Below are positions 45,359-52,823 of a stretch of DNA of 64,000 bases, one piece after another. Made by a program: the position numbers and the translations under genes. Source of the DNA: Mitsuokella sp047974105 (GTDB lineage: Bacteria > Bacillota > Negativicutes > Selenomonadales > Selenomonadaceae); contig NZ_JBHYRS010000010.1 of NCBI RefSeq assembly GCF_047974105.1, positions 1-64,000 on the forward strand, in the 5' to 3' direction. Every line of letters starts with the position of its first letter. Position 1 is the stretch's first letter. The notes under the pieces were generated by a model. The model saw only the letters and a list, made by a program, of their open reading frames with translations, was not told where the DNA came from and did no database searches.

Positions 45359-45427
45359 GTTCAATTGAGAAATGGGAATTTCTGAGGGAACATGGATACT
45401 CATGAAAATTCCTGTTCGCGATTGAAC
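45359..45427 (+). promoter_or_regulatory. Porin leader RNA element, copy 6
   Basis: Outer GTTCAAT/ATTGAAC (45359-45365, 45421-45427), middle GGAATTT/AAATTCC (45375-45381, 45406-45412), apical TGAG/CTCA (45383-45386, 45399-45402), loop GGAACATGGATA. TGAAC (45423-45427) can instead form a hairpin with GTTCA (45432-45436) nearer the ribosome site. Confidence 0.75.
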
Positions 45428-45462
45428 GAATGTTCATTTTCTGTTTTTGAGGAGGAGTTTTC

Positions 45463-46773
45463 ATGAAAAAGACTCTCGTTTCCGCACTGACGACGGCTCT
45501 TGTGGTTGGCGCTGCCAGCACGACGTTTGCTGCTGCAAACCCATTCTCTGATGTACCGGCAGACCATTGGGCTTATGACGCTGTATCCCAGCTCGCAGCG
45601 GATGGTGTCATCGAAGGCTACGGCGACACGACGTTCCGCGGCAACCAAAACATCACGCGCTACGAGATGGCTCAGATGATTGCAAAGGCCATGGCCAAGA
45701 CGGATGTTTCCGCTGCCGATAAGGCCCTGATTGACAAGCTCGCAGCCGAGTTCTCTGATGAACTCAATAACCTCGGTGTTCGAGTAAGCAACCTCGAGCG
45801 CAACGCCGACAAGGTAAAATGGAACGGCGAGGCCCGCTATCAGTATTGGAGCCAGCGCGATAAAGACGCCGGCACGAGAAGCAATGACGACGAGCTGCTG
45901 CTGCGCCTCGAGCCGTCTGCTGAAGTCAACAAGAACTGGCATGTCAACGCCCGTATCGATGCCTACACGGATCTGGCCAAGGACAGCGCCGATACGAAAG
46001 AGCCGTATCATGGCGATTCGCAGGATACGAACCTCGACCTCGTCCGCGTTTATGCACAGGGCGACTACCATAACTTCCAGGTTAAGCTCGGCAAGTTCAA
46101 TCCGATCGATGATGACAGCATCTTTGATACGGAGTTCTCGGGCGGCCAGGTCACGTTTGGCGACAAGACGACCTTGACGCTCGGTGCCGGCCGTCTCGAT
46201 ATGAGCGATGTCAGCACGTCGAACAACTTCAAGAACGAAGAGACGTCGAACATTGCCAATGGCGAAGATGCAGCCAACTACCAGTTTGTCGGCCTCGGCT
46301 ATGAGAATGGCAAATTCAACGGCGGTGTTGATTATCATCATCTGAATGCAGACCACTTCAGCTACCAGAAAGAGAATCTGACGAGACAGTCGGATGAAGA
46401 CAACGCGAATATCTGGCTCGTCAAAGCCGGCTATGCTTTCGACGGCACGAGTGCTTTGAACGGTTTCTATGCCAACAATACGTCGGCCGATGACCTCAAT
46501 AAAGCTTGGAGCGCCGAGTATGACTACAAGGGAGCCGATGCTGAGAACAAAGGTACCTGGGGTGCCTGGGCTGCTTACCGTTACCTCGGGGATAATACGG
46601 CTCTCTTCAGTACGTTCGATGCTGTCCTGCAGGGCCAGAAAGCTTGGGAAGTCGGCGCGAACTACACGCCGTTCCGCAATGTTGTCACGACGCTGCGCTA
46701 TGCAAACGGCAAGAACATCGCCACGGACAACAAGATCGAGAACCTCTACGGCGAACTCGAATTCTTCTTCTGA
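45463..46773 (+). CDS. SLH-domain outer-membrane porin (OmpM-like), paralogue 6
   Basis: The protein has 436 residues, the longest of the six. The barrel KWNGEARYQYWSQRDKDAGT is related to paralogue 5, with a longer loop (STSNNFKNEETSNIANGED). It ends YGELEFFF. The SLH region is the usual one, with MAKTDVSAADK as in paralogue 3. Codon choice (GCC, GTC) is intermediate between paralogue 3 and the rest. ATG 45463 follows GAGGAGGAG. Confidence 0.93.
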   Translation: MKKTLVSALTTALVVGAASTTFAAANPFSDVPADHWAYDAVSQLAADGVIEGYGDTTFRGNQNITRYEMAQMIAKAMAKTDVSAADKALIDKLAAEFSDELNNLGVRVSNLERNADKVKWNGEARYQYWSQRDKDAGTRSNDDELLLRLEPSAEVNKNWHVNARIDAYTDLAKDSADTKEPYHGDSQDTNLDLVRVYAQGDYHNFQVKLGKFNPIDDDSIFDTEFSGGQVTFGDKTTLTLGAGRLDMSDVSTSNNFKNEETSNIANGEDAANYQFVGLGYENGKFNGGVDYHHLNADHFSYQKENLTRQSDEDNANIWLVKAGYAFDGTSALNGFYANNTSADDLNKAWSAEYDYKGADAENKGTWGAWAAYRYLGDNTALFSTFDAVLQGQKAWEVGANYTPFRNVVTTLRYANGKNIATDNKIENLYGELEFFF

Positions 46774-46806
46774 TCCTTTTCCTTTCCTTTATATATGCAC
46801 ACATGG

Positions 46807-46840
46807 GAAAAAGCTTCTGCTTCGGCAGGGGCTTTTTTCT
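46807..46840 (+). terminator. Terminator of SLH porin 6
   Basis: AAAAAGC-TT-CTGC-TTCG-GCAG-GG-GCTTTTTT stem. Confidence 0.88.
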
Positions 46841-46859
46841 ATAGAAATGTAGGCATAAC

Positions 46860-46887
46860 TTGACTTTTCAAGGGCTTGTAGTAAACT
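46860..46887 (+). promoter_or_regulatory. Promoter of alr
   Basis: TTGACT (46860-46865), 16-bp spacer, TAAACT (46882-46887). Confidence 0.5.
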
Positions 46888-46928
46888 GATAAGGGAATTT
46901 GTCATTTGTAGGAAAAGGGGATATCGTC

Positions 46929-48038
46929 ATGCCAAATCGTGCAGCCTGGGCCGAGATTGACCTCAAGGCTCTGAGACATAATTACGAAGAAATCAAGAAA
47001 AATATCAAAAACGGTGCGAAGCTCTGTGCCGTCGTCAAGGCCGATGCCTACGGCCACGGTGCTCTGGCTGTGGCGCGTGTCGCCGTTGAGGCCGGGGCTT
47101 CGTATCTCGCGGTCGCGACGCTTGGCGAGGCCATCGAACTCAGGGAAGCCGGCTTTACGACGCCGATTCTGCTTTTGGGCCTTGTTATGCCGGATGAGGC
47201 ACGCGATATCGTCGATTACGATGTCACGCAGGTCGTCTGCGAGCTGCCGCTCGCCGAGGCGATTTCCAAGGAAGCCGTGCGTCAGCATAAAATTGCCAAG
47301 GTCCATCTGAAAGTCGAGACGGGCATGGGCCGCATCGGCATCCGTCCGGAGGAAATCGGCGCTTTGGCTGCGGCCGTCAAAAAGCTGCCGAACATCGAGA
47401 TTGAGGGTATGTTCTCCCATTTTGCCATGGCCGACTCGAAGGACAAGACGTATACGAAGGGACAGCTCGAGAAGTTCGAGCAGGCCCTTGCCGAAGTCAA
47501 AAAGGCCGGTGTCAAGCTCAAAATCCGCCATATCGCGGAGTCCGCGGCCATCCTCGAGATTCCGGAGGCCCATTACGATATGGTGCGCGCCGGCGTCATC
47601 CAATACGGCATGTGGCCGTCGGACGAGGTCACGCATCCGATTGACCTCAAGCCGGTCATGAAGGTCTGTGCCAAAGTCGTCTTCATGAAGACCCTGCACA
47701 AGGGCGAGAGCATTGGCTACGGCCGTCAGTTCATCGCACAGCGCGAGAGCCGCATTGCGACACTGCCGATTGGTTATGCCGACGGCTATATCCGCGCTTA
47801 TGGCAAAGAGGGCTGTGTGTCGTTTGGCGGCCGCCGCGCGCCGATTGCCGGCCGCGTCTGCATGGACCAGGTCATGGTTGACGTCACGGACCTGCCGGAT
47901 GTCAAGGAAGGCGATATGGCGGTGCTGTTTGGCGATGACAGTGTCACGGTCGATGATGCTGCCAAGTGGCTGCATACTATCAATTACGAAGTCACCTGCC
48001 TGATTTCGCCGCGCGTGCCGCGCGTTTATAAAGGCTAA
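46929..48038 (+). CDS. alr: Alanine racemase
   Basis: PLP enzyme converting L- to D-alanine for peptidoglycan. It has 369 residues from ATG 46929 (AAAAGGGG upstream). The PLP lysine is Lys37 in VVKADAYGHG. The second catalytic base is the Tyr of ESIGYGRQF. CMDQVMVDVTDLP and the C-terminal ISPRVPRVY are canonical. It is monocistronic between porin 6 and a terminator. Confidence 0.96.
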   Translation: MPNRAAWAEIDLKALRHNYEEIKKNIKNGAKLCAVVKADAYGHGALAVARVAVEAGASYLAVATLGEAIELREAGFTTPILLLGLVMPDEARDIVDYDVTQVVCELPLAEAISKEAVRQHKIAKVHLKVETGMGRIGIRPEEIGALAAAVKKLPNIEIEGMFSHFAMADSKDKTYTKGQLEKFEQALAEVKKAGVKLKIRHIAESAAILEIPEAHYDMVRAGVIQYGMWPSDEVTHPIDLKPVMKVCAKVVFMKTLHKGESIGYGRQFIAQRESRIATLPIGYADGYIRAYGKEGCVSFGGRRAPIAGRVCMDQVMVDVTDLPDVKEGDMAVLFGDDSVTVDDAAKWLHTINYEVTCLISPRVPRVYKG

Positions 48039-48073
48039 AAGGCTGATTTAGACGTATCTATTTATATAGAAAG

Positions 48074-48111
48074 AAAAGAAGCATCTCCGCTTTTGACGGG
48101 ATGCTTCTTTT
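48074..48111. terminator. Terminator after alr
   Basis: AAAAGAAGCATC / GATGCTTCTTTT stem. It also serves the convergent minus-strand gene. Confidence 0.85.
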
Positions 48112-48127
48112 AGCATACGGTATTTTG

Positions 48128-48574
48128 TTATTCGATCTGGCCCTTCCAGTAGGAGAGGTCGGCGTCATTTAAAGGCAGGTCAATTTTCTGGCCATCCTTG
48201 TAGTTATAACGGAAGCGGACGCTCTTGGCTGCTTTGATGTCGTCGAGCGTGGCTGCCGGCAGGAAGACGGAGATTTCATTTTCCTTCTGGAACATGCCCT
48301 TATTCGTCTGTTTGACCGAAGCGATCAGCGGCCATTCCTTGCCGTCGGTCACGAGCGTGACTTTGCTGTCAGCCCTGCTGCCGTCGTAACGCGTATCCCA
48401 AACGGTGAAATGGGCGCTCGTGGCCGTGCCGTCGGAGCCGCGCAGGCCCGTGAACTCAATGCGGGCATAAGCCGACAGGCTGTCTGCCGTGCGCGTGTCA
48501 TGGGAATGGAAGTAAAGAAGCGTGCCGAGGAAGGCAGCCACGATGATGAGCAGGATGGCAATTGCTTTTTTCAT
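48128..48574 (-). CDS. Small membrane-anchored or exported hypothetical protein (148 aa)
   Basis: I do not recognise the family. An N-terminal hydrophobic segment (AIAILLIIVAAFLGTLLYF) is not followed by a lipobox, so it is a signal anchor or signal peptide. The rest is a predicted beta-rich extracytoplasmic domain (ARIEFTGLRGSDGTATSAHF, VRFRYNYKDGQKIDLPL). The gene lies downstream of ldh on the same strand but is separated from it by a terminator. Confidence 0.7.
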   Translation of the reverse strand: MKKAIAILLIIVAAFLGTLLYFHSHDTRTADSLSAYARIEFTGLRGSDGTATSAHFTVWDTRYDGSRADSKVTLVTDGKEWPLIASVKQTNKGMFQKENEISVFLPAATLDDIKAAKSVRFRYNYKDGQKIDLPLNDADLSYWKGQIE

Positions 48575-48611
48575 GAATCAAATTTCCTTTCGAGTTGTTT
48601 TTATTTTTTAC

Positions 48612-48645
48612 CGCAAAAAAGCGATGGCAGAGGAGCCATCGCTTT
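48612..48645 (-). terminator. Terminator of ldh
   Basis: On the minus strand AAAGCGATGGC / GCCATCGCTTTTTT with a 6-nt loop. Confidence 0.85.
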
Positions 48646-48665
48646 GTATTTACTTGGCGTAAATC

Positions 48666-49622
48666 TTATTTGATGCCGGCACCATCGAGAGCGCTGCGGA
48701 CACTCTGAGCTGCATCGTGCATCTTCTGGAGTTCATCGTCCGTGAGATGGATCTCGAAGGAACGCATGATACCATCAGCGCAGATCATGCGCGGAATGGA
48801 GAGAGCGACGTCCTTCAGACCATATTCGCCTTCGAGAACTGCGGAGCACGGCAGAATCGTGTGCTCATCATAGAGAACGGACTTGATGAAGCGGCAGGCT
48901 GCCATAGCGATACCCGTGTTCGTGAAGCCCTTGCGGTTGATGACATCGTAAGCAACCTGTACGAGCTCCTGCTCAACAGCTTTCTTGTCGAGCTTCTCGG
49001 ATTTGTGGAAATACTCGTCCATGTGGTCGAGGGAGAAGCCTGCGCAGCCCGTCGTGCTCCAAGCAACGAAAGCAGCGTTGCCGTGCTCGCCGAGAACATA
49101 GCCGTTGATGTTCTTCGGGTCTACCTGGTACTTGTCGGCGAGGATGCGGCGGAAACGATACGTCTCGAGCATCGTGCCCGTGCCGAGGATGAGGTTGCGC
49201 GGGTAATCGAACTGAGTGGAAACAACATACGTAGCGACATCGAGCGGGTTCGTGATCATGATGATCATAGCTTCCTTCGTGCGCTTAACGATTTCACCGA
49301 AGACGGACTGCATGATCTTTGCGTTCGTGCCAGCGAGCTTCAGGCGATCCGGCGTCTCACCCGGGCGGATGGACGGGCCGGCCGTGATGACGATGATGTT
49401 TGCATCTTTGCAGTCATCGTAATCACCGAGGTGGAACTTGATGTTCGTGCTGTAGACGCAGCTCGTTGCGTGGCTGGAGTCAACAGCCTCGCCCCATGCC
49501 TTGTCAACATTGAGGTCGATCAGGGCAACTTCCGTTGCGAGCTGGAAGTCGGCAATCTTGTTTGCTACTGCAGAGCCAACGTTGCTGGCGCCGATGACGA
49601 CGATTTTTCTTCTGTTGTTCAT
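48666..49622 (-). CDS. ldh: L-lactate dehydrogenase
   Basis: NAD-dependent reduction of pyruvate to L-lactate; 318 residues. The Rossmann motif is GASNVGSAVANK. The substrate loop is AGPSIRPGETPDRLKLAGTN, where the catalytic Arg follows a two-residue PD insertion compared with the common PGETR. The catalytic His is in YVLGEHGNAAF. That loop form is one I associate with the Selenomonas LDH group; malate dehydrogenase is the alternative, made less likely by the overall match. It is monocistronic, with an AT-rich upstream region. Confidence 0.88.
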   Translation of the reverse strand: MNNRRKIVVIGASNVGSAVANKIADFQLATEVALIDLNVDKAWGEAVDSSHATSCVYSTNIKFHLGDYDDCKDANIIVITAGPSIRPGETPDRLKLAGTNAKIMQSVFGEIVKRTKEAMIIMITNPLDVATYVVSTQFDYPRNLILGTGTMLETYRFRRILADKYQVDPKNINGYVLGEHGNAAFVAWSTTGCAGFSLDHMDEYFHKSEKLDKKAVEQELVQVAYDVINRKGFTNTGIAMAACRFIKSVLYDEHTILPCSAVLEGEYGLKDVALSIPRMICADGIMRSFEIHLTDDELQKMHDAAQSVRSALDGAGIK

Positions 49623-50014
49623 TGTTCGATAACCCCCTGTAAAATCGTAAAAGGAACGTAAAATTTCCCTAAGTCAAGTTTATCGTATCATCCTGTTTCG
49701 TCATTGTCAATGTGTCTTTTAAAGAAGTAAAAGAGATATTTTTCACAAAATTATCGTAAATTGTTGTAAATGACATGAAATTTTGCAAATTGGTATGAGA
49801 TAAGGGCTGGATAGTCAAATTTGTGATTTTTTCGCTTGTTTTGCCCATTGTAAAAGATAAAAAATTATTATATAGTATATCAGTAGAAAAGAGGGCAGGC
49901 AAAGGCATCCGGCAAGTACTTCCCGCTGGTTTTCAGCTGGCTCTGCTAAAATCTTTTCAAAGGTATTATTTGTATCATTGCGTTTTTATTCTTTCGGAAG
50001 GGGATTTCAATAAA
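49623..50014. other. Intergenic region between ldh and mreB
   Basis: About 390 bp of AT-rich DNA between divergent genes. It holds the mreB promoter TTGTAA-N17-TATAGT (49848-49853, 49871-49876), implying a ~130-nt mreB leader. The ldh promoter should lie on the other strand. No coding sequence with a ribosome site is seen. Confidence 0.6.
49848..49876 (+). promoter_or_regulatory. Promoter of mreB
   Basis: TTGTAA, 17-bp spacer, TATAGT. Confidence 0.6.
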
Positions 50015-51037
50015 ATGTTTGGTATGTCAATGGATATCGGCATTGACCTTGGCACGGCCAATGTGCTGGTCTATGTAAAGGGAAAGGGCATTGTCCTGCG
50101 CGAGCCGTCGGTTGTGGCTGTCGATAAGGACACGAACCGCGTTTTGGCGATTGGCGAGGAGGCACGCCGCATGATCGGCCGTACGCCTGGCAATATCGTC
50201 GCCATCCGTCCGCTGCGTGAGGGCGTCATCGCGGATTATGATATTACAGAGAGCATGCTGCGCCATTTCATCGAGAAGGTTGTTGGCCGCAGCTTTGTTT
50301 TCCGTCCGCGCATCATGATCTGCATCCCGTCGGGTTGCACGATGGTCGAGCAGCGCGCCGTACAGGAAGCCGCTGAGCAGGCAGGTGCCCGCCATACGCA
50401 GCTCATCGAGGAGCCGCTCGCAGCCGCTCTCGGTGCCGGCCTCGATATCGTGGAGCCGTGCGGTTCTATGATTGTCGATATCGGCGGCGGCACGACGGAT
50501 ATTGCCGTCATCAGCCTCGGCGGCATCGTCAACAGCGAGTCGCTGCGCATTGCCGGCGATAAATTCGACTCGGATATCATCGCTTACGTAAAACGCGCGT
50601 TTAACCTCATGATTGGCGAACGCACGGCTGAGGACATCAAGTTCAAGGTCGGTGCTGCTTATCCTGAAGCCCGCGATGAAACGCTCGATATTCGCGGCCG
50701 CGATCTTCTGACGGGCCTGCCGAAAACCGTGCAGATCACGACGAAGCAGGTGGCAGAAGCCATTGGCGCTTCTGTTTCGCGCATCGTCGAATGCGTCAAG
50801 AAGGTTCTCGAGGAGACGCCGCCGGAGCTTTCGGCTGACATCATGGACCGCGGCATCATTCTGACGGGCGGCGGCGCGCTGCTCTTCGGCCTCGATGAGC
50901 TCATCCGCCGTGAGACGGACATCCCGACAGCACTTGCGGATGACCCGCTCTCCTGCGTAGCTCTTGGCTGCGGCAAAGCACTCGACACGTTCTCGAAGTT
51001 TGACGGCAAGGCTATGAACCTCAAAATCGGGAAATAA
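50015..51037 (+). CDS. mreB: Rod-shape determining protein MreB/Mbl family
   Basis: Bacterial actin that organises lateral wall synthesis; 340 residues from ATG 50015. Phosphate-1 motif DIGIDLGTANVLVYVKGKG, phosphate-2 VDIGGGTTDIAVISLGG, and adenosine motif TGGGALLFGLDEL are present, as is the EEPLAAALGAG connector. It stands alone, without mreCD, so it may be an Mbl or MreBH-type paralogue rather than the mreBCD copy. A terminator follows. Confidence 0.93.
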   Translation: MFGMSMDIGIDLGTANVLVYVKGKGIVLREPSVVAVDKDTNRVLAIGEEARRMIGRTPGNIVAIRPLREGVIADYDITESMLRHFIEKVVGRSFVFRPRIMICIPSGCTMVEQRAVQEAAEQAGARHTQLIEEPLAAALGAGLDIVEPCGSMIVDIGGGTTDIAVISLGGIVNSESLRIAGDKFDSDIIAYVKRAFNLMIGERTAEDIKFKVGAAYPEARDETLDIRGRDLLTGLPKTVQITTKQVAEAIGASVSRIVECVKKVLEETPPELSADIMDRGIILTGGGALLFGLDELIRRETDIPTALADDPLSCVALGCGKALDTFSKFDGKAMNLKIGK

Positions 51038-51047
51038 TGATTGAATT

Positions 51048-51084
51048 CCCTTCCCCGCAGACTTTGCCTGTGGGGAAGGTTTTT
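51048..51084 (+). terminator. Terminator after mreB
   Basis: CCTTCCCCGCAG / CTGTGGGGAAGG stem followed by TTTTTATTT. Confidence 0.88.
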
Positions 51085-51146
51085 ATTTGTGACAGGTTAT
51101 CTGTTATTTATAATAGAAGGAAAAGGAATTGGAAGGAAGTTTTCGG

Positions 51147-52679
51147 ATGAATATCAAACGGATCGGCCGCCGTGCGGCCGTCTTTGCCGCAGCTGCGGTA
51201 TTCCTCATGCAGAGCTTTGCCATGGCGGCAGGGCTTACATCCATGCGTTTTCACAGCGGCAGCGAGCATGACCGCGTCGTTTATGAATTTTCCTCGCTGC
51301 CTGTGTATACGACTTCGGTTTCGGCCGACGGCCGTACGCTGACGCTCGACCTCGCCGATACTTCGTATCAGGGTTTTCAGGAGGTACCGGCCAAGGGCAC
51401 GCGCATTTCGTCGATTTCCTACAATAAAAAAGGCAAGCATCTCATCGTCACGATGAAGCTCAAGGCCGGACTTTCTTATCAGGTGCATACGCTGAAGAAT
51501 CCGACGCGCCTTTTTGTCGATGTCCTGCCAAGTTCTGAAGTCACGGGCAATACGGACGCAGCGCAGAACGCGCAGGTGCCTGCAGCCAATACGTCGAACG
51601 CAGAGAACACGGCAAATACGTCAAATTCATCAAGCGCCGCTTCTTCGTCCTCTTCTAAGACTATGCCTTCTGCCATCGATGGCGACTATGTCCAGCAGAT
51701 TGCACCGGGCCTTGTCGAGCATACCTATGTTTATTGGGACGATTACGGCAAAGTCTCGGCCTGGTTTTTAGAGGCTGACCCTGCTCGCTATAAACTCGTG
51801 CCGGTCCTGGCCAAAGGCAAAATCCCCGGGCGCGAGGCCGTCAGCGGCATTGTCGCGCGTGCGGGCGGTGTGGCCGGCATCAACGGTTCGTATTTTGCCC
51901 CGAATGGCGACCTCATCGGCGTGACGAAGATCGATGGACAGGTCGTCGGCACGACGTATTACACGCGTTCGGCGTTCGGCCTCAAGAAAGACGGCACGCC
52001 GATGTTCGGCAAAATTTCGTATAACGGCACCGTTATGGTCGGCGGCACTACGGTCAGCGTGGGCGGCGTCGACTGCGAACGCGGCGAGGACAGCCTCGTT
52101 ATTTACAACCGCGCGTACGGCGCGACGACAGGCACGAATGAATACGGACGTGAATACGTCGTAAGGAACGGCCATGTCACGGATATCCGTCAGAACAATT
52201 CCCCGATTCCTGCGGACGGCGTCGTCCTTTCCGTGCATGGCACGGTGGCTGACGAGCTCGCCGGCGTCCAGGTCGGCGATGCCGTGAAGATTACGGAAGA
52301 CCTCGGCGACGACTGGGACGATGCGGATTTCATCATCGGCTGCGGTCCGCGCCTCGTTGCGAACGGCCGCGTCTATATGACGGCGGATGAAGAGGATTTC
52401 CCTGCTGATATCCGCATTGGCCGCGCACCGCGCAGCGCTGTCGGCATCACGAAGGATGGCAAGTACCTTTTGGCAGTCGTCGACGGCCGTCAGTCGCACA
52501 GCGTCGGCCTGACGCTCACGGACTGGGCGAAGCTGCTCGTGAAATTCGGCGCGCGCGATGCCCTGAATCTCGATGGCGGCGGTTCGTCCGACCTTGTGAT
52601 CAATGGCGATGTACAGAATTCGCCCTCCGATGGTCAGGAACGCCTGGTCGGCGATGGTCTTGTGCTCGTACGGAAATAA
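51147..52679 (+). CDS. Exported AMIN-domain plus phosphodiester glycosidase (NAGPA-like) protein
   Basis: The protein has 510 residues. Signal peptide AAVFAAAAVFLMQSFAMA. An AMIN-like domain (~25-130, RVVYEFSSLPVYTTSVSADG) would bind peptidoglycan or septal components. A Ser/Asn-rich linker (~135-175) leads to a phosphodiester-glycosidase domain with VAGINGSYFAPNGDLIG and ALNLDGGGSSDLVINGD near the C terminus. NAGPA-type domains remove GlcNAc caps from phosphodiesters in wall or teichoic polymers. The likely site is the periplasm, the substrate unknown. GGAAGGA precedes ATG 51147. Confidence 0.85.
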   Translation: MNIKRIGRRAAVFAAAAVFLMQSFAMAAGLTSMRFHSGSEHDRVVYEFSSLPVYTTSVSADGRTLTLDLADTSYQGFQEVPAKGTRISSISYNKKGKHLIVTMKLKAGLSYQVHTLKNPTRLFVDVLPSSEVTGNTDAAQNAQVPAANTSNAENTANTSNSSSAASSSSSKTMPSAIDGDYVQQIAPGLVEHTYVYWDDYGKVSAWFLEADPARYKLVPVLAKGKIPGREAVSGIVARAGGVAGINGSYFAPNGDLIGVTKIDGQVVGTTYYTRSAFGLKKDGTPMFGKISYNGTVMVGGTTVSVGGVDCERGEDSLVIYNRAYGATTGTNEYGREYVVRNGHVTDIRQNNSPIPADGVVLSVHGTVADELAGVQVGDAVKITEDLGDDWDDADFIIGCGPRLVANGRVYMTADEEDFPADIRIGRAPRSAVGITKDGKYLLAVVDGRQSHSVGLTLTDWAKLLVKFGARDALNLDGGGSSDLVINGDVQNSPSDGQERLVGDGLVLVRK

Positions 52680-52823
52680 GAATACATGTCAGGAAGGATA
52701 AATCTGCGGATTCTATCCTTCTATTTGCATATATTGAGACACAGGGCTGGACGAGTATGTTATAATGGGAAATAGCAATATTTTTTCCGATTCTTAATTT
52801 TTGCGTTTACGAGGTGAATACGC

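Noticed and set aside
49669..49908. 79-codon minus-strand frame in the ldh-mreB gap
   Set aside because: It lacks a Shine-Dalgarno, is biased to AT-rich codons and overlaps the mreB promoter; treated as non-coding.
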